Shown here one piece after another: positions 19,948 through 32,127 of a stretch of 64,000 nucleotides of DNA. Within the stretch, counting starts at the first letter, position 1. Every line of letters starts with the position of its first letter. The notes beneath the pieces were generated by a model. It saw nothing but the letters and a program-made list of their open reading frames with translations, was not told where the DNA came from and ran no database searches. The DNA comes from Sporosarcina sp. (GTDB taxonomy: Bacteria; Bacillota; Bacilli; Bacillales_A; Planococcaceae): NCBI GenBank assembly GCA_029263895.1, contig JARIDO010000020.1, forward strand, positions 28,846 to 92,845. The letters run 5' to 3'. A program made the translations under genes and the position numbers.

Positions 19948-22900
19948 TTGATAGATGTAAACAATTTTGAGTATATGAAAATAGGCCTTGCTTCACCGGA
20001 TAAGATTCGTTCTTGGTCCTATGGGGAAGTTAAAAAGCCTGAGACTATTAACTACAGAACACTAAAACCGGAAAAAGACGGTCTGTTTTGTGAACGTATT
20101 TTTGGACCTACAAAAGACTGGGAATGTCATTGTGGGAAATACAAGCGTGTACGTTACAAAGGTGTCGTTTGTGACCGTTGTGGTGTTGAAGTAACGCGCC
20201 AAAAAGTTCGTCGTGAACGTATGGGGCATATTGAACTTGCGGCTCCAGTTACACACATTTGGTACTTTAAAGGAATTCCAAGTCGTATGGGTCTTATCTT
20301 AGATATGACACCGCGTGCGCTGGAAGAAATTATTTATTTTGCTTCTTATGTAGTTGTAGATCCGGCGGATACCCCGCTTGAAAGAAAGCAATTGCTTTCT
20401 GAAAGGGAATACCGTCTTTATCGTGAGAAATACGGTTCTAAGTTCCAAGCGCTTATGGGTGCTGAGGCAATTGAACGCCTTTTGACGGCTATTGATCTTG
20501 ACAAGGAAACAGAATCTTTAAAAGAAGAATTGAAAACAGTTCAAGGACAGCGTCGTACACGTGCGATTAGACGTCTTGAAGTTGTAGAATCATTCCGTAA
20601 TTCTGGTAATAAGCCAGAGTGGATGGTATTAGAAGTACTGCCAGTTATTCCTCCAGAATTACGTCCGATGGTGCAATTAGATGGAGGACGCTTTGCGACT
20701 TCTGATTTAAATGATCTATACCGTAGGGTTATTAACCGGAACAACAGACTAAAGCGTCTTCTTGATTTGGGAGCGCCTGGTATTATTGTTCAGAACGAGA
20801 AACGTATGTTGCAAGAAGCAGTAGATGCTCTTGTTGATAACGGTCGCCGTGGTCGTCCTGTAACTGGACCCGGTAACCGTCCGTTGAAATCTTTATCTCA
20901 TATGTTGAAAGGGAAACAAGGTCGTTTCCGTCAGAATCTTCTTGGTAAACGTGTTGACTATTCAGGTCGATCCGTAATTGTAGTAGGACCAAACTTGAAA
21001 ATGTATCAATGTGGTTTGCCGAAGGAAATGGCAATCGAACTCTTTAAACCATTCGTTATGAAGGAACTCGTAGAACGTGGACTTGCTCATAATATTAAGA
21101 GTGCTAAACGTAAAATTGAGAGACTTCACTCTGAAGTTTGGGACGTTTTGGAAGATGTAATTAAGGAGCATCCAGTTCTACTGAACCGTGCCCCAACTCT
21201 TCACCGATTAGGTATTCAAGCGTTTGAACCAATTCTTGTTGAAGGACGTGCAATTCGTTTACATCCACTCGTTTGTACAGCATATAATGCTGACTTCGAT
21301 GGTGACCAAATGGCTGTTCACGTTCCATTATCGGCAGAAGCACAAGCTGAAGCACGCTTACTAATGTTAGCTGCTCAAAACATATTGAATCCGAAAGACG
21401 GGAAGCCAGTTGTAACACCTTCTCAAGATATGGTATTAGGAAACTATTACCTAACGCTTGAACGCGTTGGTGCAACAGGTGAAGGTTCAATTTTCCGTGA
21501 TGCAGATGAAGCGTTGATCGCATACCATAATGGTCATGTGCATCTACATTCAAGAATAGCGATTCAGGCAGGCTCGTTAAATAATCCGACGTTTACAAAA
21601 GAACAAAATAGTAAATTATTATTGACGACTGTTGGTAAAGTGATTTTCAATGAAATTTTACCTGAATCGTTCCCTTACTTTAATGAGCCAACTGATTTCA
21701 ATTTACAAATTGAAACACCAGATAAGTATTTCATTGCAGGTACGGTAAACGTGAAAGAGTATATTGAGAAAATGGAAATTGTTGAACCGTTCAAAAAGAA
21801 AATTCTTGGGAACATCATTGCTGAGATTTTCAAACGTTTCCATATTACAGAAACTTCACGTATGCTAGACCGCATGAAAAATCTTGGGTTTAAATACTCA
21901 ACTCGTGCAGGAATTACAATTGGTATTTCTGATATCGTTGTCTTACCGAATAAAGATGAGATACTCCAAGAAGCTCAAGATAAGGTTGATAAGGTACTTC
22001 AACAGTTCCGACGTGGTCTTATAACGGAAGAAGAACGCTATGATCGAGTTATATCTTATTGGAGTAATGCGAAAGATGTTATCCAGGATAAACTAATGGA
22101 TTCCTTAGACCGTGCAAATCCTATCTATATGATGAGTGACTCAGGTGCTCGTGGTAATGCATCTAACTTCACTCAACTTGCAGGTATGCGTGGACTAATG
22201 GCTAACCCGGCTGGACGCATTATTGAATTACCGATTAAGTCATCATTCCGTGAAGGACTAACAGTTCTCGAGTACTTCATTTCGACTCACGGTGCTCGTA
22301 AAGGTCTTGCCGATACAGCACTTAAAACTGCTGACTCAGGTTATTTAACTAGACGTCTAGTTGATGTAGCACAAGATGTAATTGTTCGTGAGGATGATTG
22401 CGGTACTGATCGCGGACTCGAGATTGGTGCACTTACAGAAGGTAATGAGATTATCGAAACGTTAGACGAGCGTATTGAAGGTCGTCATACGAAGAAAACA
22501 ATTTATCATCCTGAAACAGGAGAAGTTATCCTTAAAAAGGATGGTTTAATAACAATCGATATTTCACGTAAAATTATGGATGCTGGAATTGAGAGAATTA
22601 CTATTAGATCTGCATTCACTTGTAATACGAAGCACGGTGTATGTAAGAAGTGTTACGGTATTAACCTTGCGACTGGTGAACAAGTTGAAGTCGGCGAAGC
22701 TGTCGGTATCATCGCTGCACAGTCTATCGGTGAACCGGGTACACAGCTTACGATGCGTACATTCCATACAGGTGGAGTTGCTGGAGATGATATTACTCAA
22801 GGTCTCCCACGTATCCAAGAGATTTTCGAAGCGCGTAACCCTAAAGGGCAAGCCGTTATTTCGGAAATTAAAGGTGAGATTGTTGATATTGATGAAATTC

Positions 22901-23535
22901 GTGAAGGTCAGAAAGAGATTACCATTCAAGGTGAAGTTGAAACGAGAAAATATCTTGCGCCATACAATGCCCGCTTAAAGGTGGAAATTGGTGATAAGAT
23001 TGATCGTGGAGAAGTCATTACAGAAGGTTCTATTGACCCGAAAGAATTAATCGTTGTAAAAGACGTTGCAACAGTTCAGGAATACCTCTTGAAAGAAGTT
23101 CAAAAAGTATACCGTATGCAAGGTGTTGAAATCGGTGATAAACACGTGGAAGTAATGGTTCGCCAAATGCTTCGTAAAGTACGTGTCATTGAAGCGGGGG
23201 ATACAGACCTACTTCCAGGATCGTTGCTTGATATCCATCAGTTCTCGGATGCCAACGCAAAAGTATTCAAAGTTGGTAAAATCCCAGCAACTTGTCGTCC
23301 TGTTATTCTTGGAATTACAAAAGCATCGCTCGAAACAGAATCATTCCTATCGGCGGCTTCATTCCAAGAAACAACTCGCGTCTTAACTGACGCAGCAATT
23401 AAAGGGAAAATGGATGAATTGCTCGGTCTTAAAGAGAATGTCATTATCGGTAAGCTTGTCCCTGCAGGAACTGGAATGCAACGTTACCGTCACATTGTAC
23501 TAGATAAAGAAGAAGAAAAAGTAACTGCTGAATAA
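19948..23535 (+). CDS. rpoC: RNA polymerase beta' subunit
   Basis: 1195 residues. N-terminal zinc site ([20 protein letters not shown], near residue 58), catalytic [15 protein letters not shown] holding the magnesium-binding aspartates (near 447), bridge/trigger region [19 protein letters not shown] and [15 protein letters not shown], and the second zinc site ([17 protein letters not shown]). TTG start at 19948 after AAAGGGAGGT. A strong terminator ends the rpoBC unit. Confidence 0.98.
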   Translation: MIDVNNFEYMKIGLASPDKIRSWSYGEVKKPETINYRTLKPEKDGLFCERIFGPTKDWECHCGKYKRVRYKGVVCDRCGVEVTRQKVRRERMGHIELAAPVTHIWYFKGIPSRMGLILDMTPRALEEIIYFASYVVVDPADTPLERKQLLSEREYRLYREKYGSKFQALMGAEAIERLLTAIDLDKETESLKEELKTVQGQRRTRAIRRLEVVESFRNSGNKPEWMVLEVLPVIPPELRPMVQLDGGRFATSDLNDLYRRVINRNNRLKRLLDLGAPGIIVQNEKRMLQEAVDALVDNGRRGRPVTGPGNRPLKSLSHMLKGKQGRFRQNLLGKRVDYSGRSVIVVGPNLKMYQCGLPKEMAIELFKPFVMKELVERGLAHNIKSAKRKIERLHSEVWDVLEDVIKEHPVLLNRAPTLHRLGIQAFEPILVEGRAIRLHPLVCTAYNADFDGDQMAVHVPLSAEAQAEARLLMLAAQNILNPKDGKPVVTPSQDMVLGNYYLTLERVGATGEGSIFRDADEALIAYHNGHVHLHSRIAIQAGSLNNPTFTKEQNSKLLLTTVGKVIFNEILPESFPYFNEPTDFNLQIETPDKYFIAGTVNVKEYIEKMEIVEPFKKKILGNIIAEIFKRFHITETSRMLDRMKNLGFKYSTRAGITIGISDIVVLPNKDEILQEAQDKVDKVLQQFRRGLITEEERYDRVISYWSNAKDVIQDKLMDSLDRANPIYMMSDSGARGNASNFTQLAGMRGLMANPAGRIIELPIKSSFREGLTVLEYFISTHGARKGLADTALKTADSGYLTRRLVDVAQDVIVREDDCGTDRGLEIGALTEGNEIIETLDERIEGRHTKKTIYHPETGEVILKKDGLITIDISRKIMDAGIERITIRSAFTCNTKHGVCKKCYGINLATGEQVEVGEAVGIIAAQSIGEPGTQLTMRTFHTGGVAGDDITQGLPRIQEIFEARNPKGQAVISEIKGEIVDIDEIREGQKEITIQGEVETRKYLAPYNARLKVEIGDKIDRGEVITEGSIDPKELIVVKDVATVQEYLLKEVQKVYRMQGVEIGDKHVEVMVRQMLRKVRVIEAGDTDLLPGSLLDIHQFSDANAKVFKVGKIPATCRPVILGITKASLETESFLSAASFQETTRVLTDAAIKGKMDELLGLKENVIIGKLVPAGTGMQRYRHIVLDKEEEKVTAE

Positions 23536-23546
23536 TATAAAGCAGT

Positions 23547-23587
23547 AAAACAGGGGGCTTTAAAAGCTCCCCTGTTTTCCTTTTTTT
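23547..23587 (+). terminator. Terminator after rpoC
   Basis: Stem AAACAGGGG/CCCCTGTTT with inner pairs around TTTAAAA, then seven T residues. Confidence 0.92.
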
Positions 23588-23588
23588 G

Positions 23589-23617
23589 TTGACAGTCTGT
23601 TCAAGAAATGATAATAT
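23589..23617 (+). promoter_or_regulatory. Sigma-A promoter of ybxF and the str operon
   Basis: Consensus TTGACA (23589-23594), 17-base spacer, TAATAT (23612-23617), directly after the rpoC terminator. Confidence 0.85.
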
Positions 23618-23662
23618 ACAAAAGGTTGATAGTTGAATGTCTGTACTTTGGAGGATATGCGA

Positions 23663-23911
23663 ATGTCTTATGAAAAAGTTGAGCGGGCACAGAAGACGAT
23701 CATCGGTATAAAGCAGACAGTGAAAGCGATTCGTGCAGGCAAAGTGATGGAAGTCATTGTCGCGCAAGATGCTGATGAACGATTGCTAAATCCAGTAATG
23801 GAAGAGGCGAAACTTCATAACATCCAAGTGACGCATGTCGATTCTAGAGAAAAACTCGGAAATGCATGTGGAATTCAAGTCAGTGCAGCCGTAGTTGCGA
23901 TTACTGAGTAG
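23663..23911 (+). CDS. ybxF: L7Ae/L30e/Gadd45 family RNA-binding protein (YbxF)
   Basis: 82-residue single-domain protein related to archaeal L7Ae, which binds kink-turn RNA. Motifs: TIIGIKQTVKAIRAGK (near residue 13), VIVAQDAD, and KLGNACGI near residue 65. ATG 23663 is eight bases after TTGGAGG; upstream in-frame ATGs are too close to the site. First gene of the str operon, as in B. subtilis; its own cellular RNA partner is not known to me. Confidence 0.92.
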   Translation: MSYEKVERAQKTIIGIKQTVKAIRAGKVMEVIVAQDADERLLNPVMEEAKLHNIQVTHVDSREKLGNACGIQVSAAVVAITE

Positions 23912-23916
23912 TAGTT

Positions 23917-23947
23917 TTTGTGTTAAATGACACAAAGACTTTGTTTT
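23917..23947 (+). terminator. Attenuator-like hairpin before rpsL
   Basis: Seven-base stem TTTGTGT/ACACAAA, six-base loop, followed by ACTTTGTTTTT. The stem is A/T rich and probably inefficient, so it would tune rather than stop transcription into rpsL. Confidence 0.55.
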
Positions 23948-24012
23948 TACCCCAAAAATGAACCACCTGGATGTGTGGTCTTACAAAACAAGAATGAAGG
24001 GAGGACAAACCG

Positions 24013-24432
24013 ATGCCTACAATTAACCAATTAGTCCGCAAGCCACGTAAACCAAACGTGACAGGATCTAAATCACCAGCACTCGGAAAAAGCTATAACA
24101 GCTTCAAAAAGTCAATGACAGATGTGAACTCACCACAAAAACGGGGTGTTTGTACACGTGTTGGAACAATGACACCGAAAAAGCCTAACTCGGCACTACG
24201 TAAATATGCTCGTGTTCGTTTAACTAACTCTATGGAAGTCAATGCGTACATTCCAGGTGAAGGTCATAACCTACAAGAACACAGTGTTGTACTTATTCGT
24301 GGAGGACGCGTAAAGGATTTACCTGGTGTGCGTTATCACGTTGTTCGTGGAGCGCTTGATACTGCTGGAGTTACTGGCCGTATGCAAAGTCGTTCTATGT
24401 ACGGAGCTAAGAAACCTAAAGAAAAGAAATAA
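24013..24432 (+). CDS. rpsL: Ribosomal protein S12
   Basis: 139 residues; decoding-centre protein. Contains [19 protein letters not shown] and [19 protein letters not shown]; the lysines associated with streptomycin response are the wild-type residues. Ribosome site GGGAGG precedes ATG. Heads the classic rpsL-rpsG-fusA-tuf order. Confidence 0.98.
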   Translation: MPTINQLVRKPRKPNVTGSKSPALGKSYNSFKKSMTDVNSPQKRGVCTRVGTMTPKKPNSALRKYARVRLTNSMEVNAYIPGEGHNLQEHSVVLIRGGRVKDLPGVRYHVVRGALDTAGVTGRMQSRSMYGAKKPKEKK

Positions 24433-24470
24433 AAAAACTAATATGATTATATCGAAAGGAGGAAAACAAC

Positions 24471-24941
24471 ATGCCTCGTAAAGGTCCTGTTGCAAAACGT
24501 GACGTACTTCCGGATCCGATTTATAATTCGAAACTCGTTTCACGTCTAATTAATAAAATGATGCTTGATGGTAAAAAAGGTACTTCTCAAAAAATCCTCT
24601 ATGGTGCGTTCGAACTTGTTAAGGAACGTTCTGGAAAAGATCCAGTAGAAGTATTTGAAGCGGCACTAAACAATGTAATGCCTGTACTTGAAGTACGCGC
24701 ACGCCGTGTAGGTGGAGCTAACTATCAAGTTCCTGTCGAAGTACGTCCTGAGCGTCGTACGACACTTGGACTTCGTTACCTTGTAAACTACTCACGCACA
24801 CGCGGAGAAAAGACAATGGAAGAACGTCTTGCTAATGAAATTCTTGACGCTTCTAACAATACAGGTGCATCTGTAAAACGTCGTGAAGAAATGCACAAAA
24901 TGGCTGAAGCTAACAAAGCATTCGCTCATTACCGTTGGTAA
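24471..24941 (+). CDS. rpsG: Ribosomal protein S7
   Basis: 156 residues; nucleates assembly of the small-subunit head. Standard motifs [20 protein letters not shown] and [18 protein letters not shown]. Ribosome site AAAGGAGG. Lies 38 bases after rpsL and 51 before fusA. Confidence 0.98.
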   Translation: MPRKGPVAKRDVLPDPIYNSKLVSRLINKMMLDGKKGTSQKILYGAFELVKERSGKDPVEVFEAALNNVMPVLEVRARRVGGANYQVPVEVRPERRTTLGLRYLVNYSRTRGEKTMEERLANEILDASNNTGASVKRREEMHKMAEANKAFAHYRW

Positions 24942-24992
24942 AATCCGAAAGCTTGTTGAGACTCTAATCCGAAACGGAAGGAGATACACCAA

Positions 24993-27071
24993 ATGGCTAG
25001 AAAATTCTCCTTAGAGAATACACGTAATATTGGAATCATGGCTCATATTGATGCTGGTAAAACAACAACTACAGAGCGTATTCTTTATTACACAGGTAAA
25101 ATCCATAAAATTGGTGAAACGCACGAAGGTGCATCACAAATGGACTGGATGGAGCAAGAGCAAGAGCGCGGAATCACGATTACTTCTGCTGCAACTACTG
25201 CTGAATGGAAAGACCACCGTGTTAACATCATCGATACACCAGGACACGTAGACTTCACTGTTGAAGTTGAACGTTCACTTCGTGTACTTGATGGTGCGGT
25301 AACTGTACTAGACGCTCAATCGGGTGTTGAACCACAAACCGAAACAGTTTGGCGTCAAGCGACAAACTATGGTGTTCCTCGTTTAGTATTCGTTAACAAG
25401 ATGGACAAAACAGGTGCTGACTTCCTATATTCAGTTGGTACTTTGCGCGAACGTCTTGGTGCGAATGCACATCCAATTCAACTCCCAATGGGAGCTGAAG
25501 ATGCATTCGTTGGAATCATCGACTTAATTGAAATGCAAGCGACATTCTATCCGGATGAAACAGGCATGAACGCTGAAGTTAGAGAGATTCCTGAAGAATA
25601 CAAAGAGCAAGCTGCAGAATATCGTGAAAAAATGATTGAAGCAATTGCTGAATTTGATGAAGATCTAATGAACAAGTTCTTAGATGAAGAAGAAATTACA
25701 ACTGAGGAAATCAAAACAGCTATGCGTAAAGCAACACTAGCTGTAGAGTTCTATCCAGTTGTATGTGGTACTGCATTCAAAAACAAAGGTGTCCAACTCG
25801 TTCTTGACGCAGTTATCGACTACCTACCATCACCAATTGATATCCCGGCAATGACGGGTGTTAACCCTGACACTGAAGAAGATGTTGAGCGTCATTCAAG
25901 CGATGAAGAGCCGTTTTCAGCACTTGCTTTTAAAGTTATGACGGATCCATATGTTGGTAAGCTAACGTTCTTCCGTGTATATTCAGGTGTTCTTCAATCA
26001 GGATCATACGTACACAACTCTTCTAAAGGAAAGCGTGAGCGCGTAGGACGTATTCTACAAATGCATGCTAACTCTCGTGAAGAAATCTCAGAAGTTCATG
26101 CTGGAGAAATTGCAGCGGCAGTTGGTCTTAAAGACACAGGTACTGGCGACACGTTATGTGACGAAAAAGCACCTGTAATCCTTGAGTCAATGGACTTCCC
26201 AGAACCAGTTATTTCACTTTCTGTTGAGCCTAAGTCAAAAGCCGACCAAGACAAAATGGGTATGGCACTTGCTAAGCTACAAGAGGAGGATCCTACTTTC
26301 CGTGCACATACAGACCAGGAAACTGGACAGGTTATCATTGCGGGTATGGGTGAACTTCACCTAGACGTACTTGTTGACCGTATGAAGCGTGAATTCCGAG
26401 TAGAAGCTAACGTTGGTGCGCCACAAGTATCTTACCGTGAAACATTCCGCCAATCTGCGGAAGTTGAAGGTAAATTTGTGCGTCAATCCGGTGGACGTGG
26501 ACAATTTGGTCACGTTTGGATCGAATTCTCTCCAAACGAAGAAGGAAAAGGTTTCGAGTTCGTAAACAATGTTGTAGGTGGTTCTGTTCCTCGTGAATAT
26601 ATCCCTGCAGTTGAAGCGGGTATCCGCGATTCACTAGATAATGGTGTAATTGCTGGTTATCCACTGATTGATATTAAAGCTCGTCTTTTCGACGGTTCAT
26701 ATCATGATGTTGACTCGAATGAGATGGCATTTAAAATTGCCGCTTCAATGGCTCTAAAAAATGCTGTATCTAAGGTTAACCCGGTTCTTCTTGAGCCAAT
26801 GATGAAAGTTGAAGTAGTCATTCCGGAAGAGTACATGGGAGACATTATGGGAGACATTACATCTCGCCGCGGACGCGTGGAAGGTATGGATGCTCGCGGT
26901 AATGCACAGGTTGTGCGTTCAATGGTTCCTCTTGCTGAAATGTTCGGTTATGCAACATCACTTCGTTCTAATACGCAAGGACGTGGAGTCTTCTCGATGA
27001 CATTTGATCATTATGAAGAAGTTCCGAAATCTATTGCTGAAGACATCATTAAGAAAAACAAAGGTGAATAA
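24993..27071 (+). CDS. fusA: Elongation factor G
   Basis: 692-residue translational GTPase that drives translocation. G1 [13 protein letters not shown] (near residue 17), switch [15 protein letters not shown] near 137, and domains III-V with [12 protein letters not shown] and [13 protein letters not shown] are complete. ATG start after GGAAGGAG. The 120-base spacer to tuf contains a long hairpin. Confidence 0.98.
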   Translation: MARKFSLENTRNIGIMAHIDAGKTTTTERILYYTGKIHKIGETHEGASQMDWMEQEQERGITITSAATTAEWKDHRVNIIDTPGHVDFTVEVERSLRVLDGAVTVLDAQSGVEPQTETVWRQATNYGVPRLVFVNKMDKTGADFLYSVGTLRERLGANAHPIQLPMGAEDAFVGIIDLIEMQATFYPDETGMNAEVREIPEEYKEQAAEYREKMIEAIAEFDEDLMNKFLDEEEITTEEIKTAMRKATLAVEFYPVVCGTAFKNKGVQLVLDAVIDYLPSPIDIPAMTGVNPDTEEDVERHSSDEEPFSALAFKVMTDPYVGKLTFFRVYSGVLQSGSYVHNSSKGKRERVGRILQMHANSREEISEVHAGEIAAAVGLKDTGTGDTLCDEKAPVILESMDFPEPVISLSVEPKSKADQDKMGMALAKLQEEDPTFRAHTDQETGQVIIAGMGELHLDVLVDRMKREFRVEANVGAPQVSYRETFRQSAEVEGKFVRQSGGRGQFGHVWIEFSPNEEGKGFEFVNNVVGGSVPREYIPAVEAGIRDSLDNGVIAGYPLIDIKARLFDGSYHDVDSNEMAFKIAASMALKNAVSKVNPVLLEPMMKVEVVIPEEYMGDIMGDITSRRGRVEGMDARGNAQVVRSMVPLAEMFGYATSLRSNTQGRGVFSMTFDHYEEVPKSIAEDIIKKNKGE

Positions 27072-27191
27072 TTGTATTTTCAACTTGTTTACCGTATAAA
27101 TTAATTGTAAGATATGGATAGTCGGAGTGTAAACACTCCAACGTCCATATCAAAAACTATAAACTTTCATATTTTAAGGAGGATTTCTAAA

Positions 27192-28379
27192 ATGGGTAAA
27201 GAAAAATTCGACAGATCCAAACAGCACGCTAACGTTGGAACAATCGGTCACGTTGACCATGGTAAAACTACACTAACTGCTGCAATCGCAACAGTACTTG
27301 CAAAAAAATCAGGTGGTACTGCTCAATCATACGCAGACGTTGATAATGCACCTGAAGAAAAAGAGCGTGGTATCACAATCAATACATCACACGTTGAATA
27401 TGAAACTGCAACTCGTCACTACGCACACGTAGACTGCCCGGGTCACGCTGACTATGTTAAAAACATGATCACTGGTGCTGCTCAAATGGACGGCGGAATC
27501 TTAGTTGTATCTGCAGCTGATGGTCCAATGCCACAAACACGTGAGCACATCCTACTTTCTCGTCAAGTTGGTGTTCCATACCTAGTTGTCTTCATGAACA
27601 AATGTGACATGGTAGATGACGAAGAACTTCTTGAATTAGTAGAAATGGAAATTCGTGATCTTCTATCTGAGTATGAATTCACTGGCGATGACATTCCTGT
27701 TATCAAAGGTTCTGCTCTTAAAGCTCTTGAAGGTGAAGAAGCTTGGGAAGAAAAAATTATCGAACTTATGGATGCTGTTGATTCATACATTCCAACACCA
27801 CCACGTGATACTGAAAAGCCATTCATGATGCCAGTTGAGGACGTATTCTCAATCACTGGTCGTGGTACAGTTGCAACTGGTCGTGTTGAGCGTGGAGTAG
27901 TTAAAGTAGGAGATGTTATTGACATCATCGGTATCGTTGAAGAGCCGAAGTCTACTACTGTAACTGGTGTAGAAATGTTCCGTAAATTACTTGACTATGC
28001 TGAAGCTGGAGACAACATCGGTGCACTACTTCGTGGTGTAGCTCGTGAAGATATCCAACGTGGTCAAGTACTTGCGAAGCCAGGAACAATCGTTCCACAC
28101 ACTAAGTTCACTTCAGAAGTTTATGTTCTTTCAAAAGAAGAAGGTGGACGTCATACTCCATTCTTCTCAAACTACCGTCCACAGTTCTACTTCCGTACAA
28201 CTGACGTAACTGGCGTTATCGAGCTTCCAGAAGGCGTAGAAATGGTTATGCCTGGCGATAACATCGAAATGACAGTAGAATTGATTGCTCCAATCGCTCT
28301 TGAAGAAGGTACAAAGTTCTCTATCCGTGAGGGTGGACGTACTGTAGGCGCTGGCGTTGTAGCAACAATTACTAAATAA
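27192..28379 (+). CDS. tuf: Elongation factor Tu
   Basis: 395-residue GTPase delivering aminoacyl-t[13 protein letters not shown] (near residue 19), [12 protein letters not shown], and NKCDMV are intact, as are the two beta-barrel domains. Start ATG 27192 follows AAGGAGG (27177-27183); the frame opens 78 bases earlier in the spacer hairpin, which is not coding. Typical single tuf position at the end of the str operon, with a strong terminator. Confidence 0.98.
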   Translation: MGKEKFDRSKQHANVGTIGHVDHGKTTLTAAIATVLAKKSGGTAQSYADVDNAPEEKERGITINTSHVEYETATRHYAHVDCPGHADYVKNMITGAAQMDGGILVVSAADGPMPQTREHILLSRQVGVPYLVVFMNKCDMVDDEELLELVEMEIRDLLSEYEFTGDDIPVIKGSALKALEGEEAWEEKIIELMDAVDSYIPTPPRDTEKPFMMPVEDVFSITGRGTVATGRVERGVVKVGDVIDIIGIVEEPKSTTVTGVEMFRKLLDYAEAGDNIGALLRGVAREDIQRGQVLAKPGTIVPHTKFTSEVYVLSKEEGGRHTPFFSNYRPQFYFRTTDVTGVIELPEGVEMVMPGDNIEMTVELIAPIALEEGTKFSIREGGRTVGAGVVATITK

Positions 28380-28392
28380 TTTTAATTTCTTC

Positions 28393-28425
28393 AAAACCCG
28401 TCCTTGTGACGGGTTTTTTGTTTTA
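28393..28425 (+). terminator. Terminator after tuf
   Basis: Stem AAAACCCGTC/GACGGGTTTT with a five-base loop, followed by T-rich sequence. Confidence 0.93.
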
Positions 28426-28516
28426 TTATAAATTATTTAGAAAGACGTAAATGGAAAGAGTGTTAAGAAAAACGTTTTTGAAGTTTGAAATCTGCTAAGA
28501 AAACCACATAGTATTG

Positions 28517-28544
28517 TTGACAGCTAATATGATTTTTGTTAAAT
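28517..28544 (+). promoter_or_regulatory. Promoter of the YuiF-like transporter gene
   Basis: TTGACA (28517-28522), 16-base spacer, TTAAAT (28539-28544). A perfect inverted repeat at 28555-28580 lies just downstream. Confidence 0.7.
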
Positions 28545-28554
28545 TAGTTATTAC

Positions 28555-28580
28555 ACTTTAATGCTTTACTACATTAAAGT
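28555..28580 (+). repeat. Perfect inverted repeat in the transporter 5' region
   Basis: ACTTTAATG and CATTAAAGT, nine-base arms separated by eight bases, between the promoter and the ribosome site TAGGAGG. No T tract follows. Could be an operator or an RNA hairpin affecting translation; not a match to a site I know. Confidence 0.7.
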
Positions 28581-28601
28581 AAGTTGTTAGGAGGAATATT
28601 C

Positions 28602-29918
28602 ATGAATGCGGTTGTAATAGCGGTTTTAATAATGCTTATACTTAGTTTGTTTCGAGTAAATGTTGTGTTGGCTTTAGTGGTTGGGGCGATTACAGGTGGT
28701 TTAATAGGAGGCCTTTCTATTGAAGAAACAATTAATTCATTTACGGACGGTTTAGGGGATGGTGCGATAATTGCCCTTAGTTATGCTTTGCTTGGAGGGT
28801 TTGCGGTTGCGATTTCAAAAACAGGACTCCCGCAATTGTTAGTTGCATTTATGTTGCGTTTAATGAATAGGGAAGGTGAAAGTCAACGAACAGCACTGGG
28901 AAAAGTGTTAATAGTGATGGTGCTTTTATCGTTGGCAATAATGTCACAAAACTTGATTCCAATTCATATTGCATTTATTCCTTTAGTAGTACCGCCCATT
29001 ATACATATTTTAAATCTATTAAAAGTTGACAGAAGGTTAATAGCTTCGGTATTAACATTCGGTTTGACAGTTCCTTATATACTTTTGCCATATGGCTATG
29101 GATTTATATTTCATGAAACGTTAGTGAAGCAAATGGCTATTTCGGGTTTGGCGATAACGATGGATGATATACCTAAAGCAATGCTCGTGCCAGTAGCCGG
29201 CTTGGTTGTAGGCCTTCTTGTAGCGGTGTTTCTATCGTATCGAAAGCCAAGAGAGTATACCAGTGAAGAAATAATTGTTGAGATCACAAAAGAAAACGTT
29301 AAACTTAGAGATATTCTATTCACGGTATTGGCGTTAATTGCAACATTGGTTGTGCAAATCCCTACTCAGTCCATGATTGCGGGCGCTGTTGCCGGCATAA
29401 GTGTTTTGTATATTACCGGGACATTAAAATGGAAAGAAGCGGATGGCGTTATTAATGACGGAATGAGAATGATGGCATTTGTAGGTTTTGTAATGATTGC
29501 AGCAAATGGTTTTGCTGCAGTGTTAAAAGATACAGGGCATATTACGTTTCTAATTAACGATGCAAGTGAGCTAGTCGGAGAAAATAAAGGCATCGCAGTA
29601 TTAATAATGTTGGTAGTTGGTTTGGTGATCACAATGGGAATAGGGTCATCTTTTGCGACGATACCTATTATAGCGGCGATTTTTGTACCGATGGCTCTAG
29701 AATTCGGCTTAGGTTCAATGGCAACAATTGCGTTAATTGGGACTGCGGCGGCTCTTGGTGATGCTGGATCACCAGCATCTGATTCAACACTTGGACCAAC
29801 CGCCGGTCTAAATGTAGATGGGCAACACAATCACATATGGGATACTTGTGTGCCGACTTTTTTACATTTTAATATCCCTTTAATTTTATTTGGCTGGATT
29901 GCAGTAATGATTTTATAA
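28602..29918 (+). CDS. Na+/H+ antiporter family (YuiF-like) membrane transporter
   Basis: 438 residues, about 11-12 hydrophobic segments across the whole length, with a hydrophilic loop near residues 215-235. Resembles B. subtilis YuiF, a member of the NhaC/ion-transporter superfamily annotated as antiporter or amino-acid transporter; the substrate is unproven. Conserved-looking polar motifs inside membrane regions include MSQNLIPIHIAFIPLVVPP and GDAGSPASDSTLGPT near the C-terminus. Start ATG 28602 follows TAGGAGG; an in-frame TTG lies before the site. Own promoter, no partner genes. It is a separate gene between the str and S10 operons. Confidence 0.8.
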   Translation: MNAVVIAVLIMLILSLFRVNVVLALVVGAITGGLIGGLSIEETINSFTDGLGDGAIIALSYALLGGFAVAISKTGLPQLLVAFMLRLMNREGESQRTALGKVLIVMVLLSLAIMSQNLIPIHIAFIPLVVPPIIHILNLLKVDRRLIASVLTFGLTVPYILLPYGYGFIFHETLVKQMAISGLAITMDDIPKAMLVPVAGLVVGLLVAVFLSYRKPREYTSEEIIVEITKENVKLRDILFTVLALIATLVVQIPTQSMIAGAVAGISVLYITGTLKWKEADGVINDGMRMMAFVGFVMIAANGFAAVLKDTGHITFLINDASELVGENKGIAVLIMLVVGLVITMGIGSSFATIPIIAAIFVPMALEFGLGSMATIALIGTAAALGDAGSPASDSTLGPTAGLNVDGQHNHIWDTCVPTFLHFNIPLILFGWIAVMIL

Positions 29919-30010
29919 AGTATAACAAACCAATAAATATAAATTAGTTTGCAATTAAGTTCAATTCGAATTATAATTATATAGTTAAGAAATGGATTTC
30001 GTGAAATGAC

Positions 30011-30039
30011 TTGCGAAACTCATTTTTTTAATGTATAAT
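30011..30039 (+). promoter_or_regulatory. Sigma-A promoter of the S10 operon
   Basis: TTGCGA (30011-30016), 17-base spacer, perfect TATAAT (30034-30039). Drives the long rpsJ-rplQ supercluster. Confidence 0.85.
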
Positions 30040-30044
30040 GTTGA

Positions 30045-30476
<432 letters not shown>

Positions 30477-30520
30477 TTGATAGAAAAACAAAACACATAT
30501 TAAATCAGGAGGTGTGACAA

Positions 30521-31150
30521 ATGACCAAAGGAATCTTAGGAAGAAAAGTCGGTATGACTCAAGTATTTGCTGAAAACGGAGATCTTATCCCAGTAACGGT
30601 AATTGCAGCTGCTCCAAACGTTGTACTTCAAAAGAAGACGATTGAAACAGACGGCTACGCAGCAATCCAACTTGGATTTGAAGACAAACGTGAAAAGCTC
30701 TCTAACAAACCTGAAAAAGGACATGTTGCGAAAGCTGAAACGGCACCTAAGCGCTTCATTCGCGAATTCCGCGAATTAGATGTTAATGGGTACGAAGTTG
30801 GTCAGGAAGTCAAAGTTGATACATTCGCAGAAGGCGACATTGTCGACATTACAGGAACTACAAAAGGTAAAGGATTCCAAGGTGTTATTAAGCGCCACGG
30901 ATATTCTCGCGGACCTATGAGTCACGGATCACGTTTCCACCGCAGACCAGGTTCACTCGGATCTGTTGATGGACAACGTGTATTTAAAGGGAAGAAACTT
31001 CCTGGACGTATGGGTGGCAAAACAGTTACAATACAAAATCTTGAAATTGTACGAGTTGACACTGAGCGCAACTTGTTGCTCGTAAAAGGTAACGTTCCAG
31101 GATCACGTAAATCACTTATTAAAGTGAGAAGCGCAATCAAAGCGAACTAA
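30521..31150 (+). CDS. rplC: Ribosomal protein L3
   Basis: 209 residues, early-assembly large-subunit protein. [14 protein letters not shown] at the N-terminus, and the extension reaching the peptidyl-transferase centre ([17 protein letters not shown], near residue 131). AGGAGGTG upstream of ATG. Confidence 0.98.
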   Translation: MTKGILGRKVGMTQVFAENGDLIPVTVIAAAPNVVLQKKTIETDGYAAIQLGFEDKREKLSNKPEKGHVAKAETAPKRFIREFRELDVNGYEVGQEVKVDTFAEGDIVDITGTTKGKGFQGVIKRHGYSRGPMSHGSRFHRRPGSLGSVDGQRVFKGKKLPGRMGGKTVTIQNLEIVRVDTERNLLLVKGNVPGSRKSLIKVRSAIKAN

Positions 31151-31175
31151 TCTTTAAAGAAAGGAGGAAATAGAA

Positions 31176-31799
31176 ATGACCAAAGTAACAGTAGTAAGCC
31201 AAACTGGATCTTCTGTTGGTGACATCGAGTTAAACGATGCGATTTTTGGAATCGAGCCAAATGAAGCAGTCCTATTTGAAGCATTGGTCCAACAACGCGC
31301 GTCTTTGCGTCAAGGTAACCATAAAGTTAAAAATCGTTCTGAAGTTGCTGGCGGTGGACGTAAACCATGGCGCCAAAAAGGAACAGGTCGTGCTCGTCAA
31401 GGGTCGATTCGTTCACCACAATGGCGTGGAGGTGGCGTTGTCTTCGGTCCAACTCCAAGAAGTTATAGCTATAAGCTACCTAAAAAGGTTCGTAGACTTG
31501 CACTTCTTTCAGCACTATCTACAAAAGTGCGTGAAGAAAGTTTAGTCGTACTAGAAGGGTTAGCGTTTGATGCTCCAAAAACAAAAGATTTTATTAAAGT
31601 ACTTGCAGATCTTTCGATTGACAAGAAAGCTTTGATTGTAACAGCTGACCTAGATGAGACAGTAGCTTTGTCTGCGCGTAACATCCCGGGTATTAGCGTT
31701 GTAACAGCAAATGGTATTAATGTTCTAGACCTAGTCGGTCACGACAAATTGGTTATGACAAAAGCCGCAGTTGAAAAAGTAGAGGAGGTGCTTGGTTAA
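31176..31799 (+). CDS. rplD: Ribosomal protein L4
   Basis: 207 residues. The exit-tunnel loop is recognisable ([20 protein letters not shown], near residue 55). Stop overlaps the rplW start by one base (TAATG), so the pair is coupled. Confidence 0.98.
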   Translation: MTKVTVVSQTGSSVGDIELNDAIFGIEPNEAVLFEALVQQRASLRQGNHKVKNRSEVAGGGRKPWRQKGTGRARQGSIRSPQWRGGGVVFGPTPRSYSYKLPKKVRRLALLSALSTKVREESLVVLEGLAFDAPKTKDFIKVLADLSIDKKALIVTADLDETVALSARNIPGISVVTANGINVLDLVGHDKLVMTKAAVEKVEEVLG

Positions 31800-32083
31800 T
31801 GGAAGCACGTGATATTTTAAAACGTCCGGTCATTACCGAGCGTTCTTCTGAACAAATGGAATTCAAAAAGTACACGTTTGAAGTTGATACGCGCGCAAAC
31901 AAAACGCATATCAAACAAGCTATTGAAGAAGTTTTCGGAGTTAAAGTTGAGAAAGTCAACGTACAGAACTACAAAGGTAAGTTCAAGCGTATGGGTAAAC
32001 ATGCAGGTTATACAAACAAACGCCGTAAAGCGATTGTTACATTAACTGCTGACTCTAAAGACATCGAACTTTTCGAAATCTAA
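31799..32083 (+). CDS. rplW: Ribosomal protein L23
   Basis: 94 residues; exit-site protein that docks trigger factor and [15 protein letters not shown] and [16 protein letters not shown] are typical. Overlaps the rplD stop; GAGGAGGTG lies inside rplD. Confidence 0.97.
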   Translation: MEARDILKRPVITERSSEQMEFKKYTFEVDTRANKTHIKQAIEEVFGVKVEKVNVQNYKGKFKRMGKHAGYTNKRRKAIVTLTADSKDIELFEI

Positions 32084-32127
32084 TCGTGAAAAAACAGATA
32101 GACAATTAACCAAAGGAGGGAACACAA

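Noticed and set aside
21161..21553. 130-codon minus-strand open frame inside rpoC
   Set aside because: Fully antisense to a highly conserved gene; no ribosome site or promoter.
29366..29830. 154-codon minus-strand open frame inside the transporter gene
   Set aside because: Shadow of the hydrophobic + strand frame, low-complexity Ala/Ile/Pro composition, no start signals.
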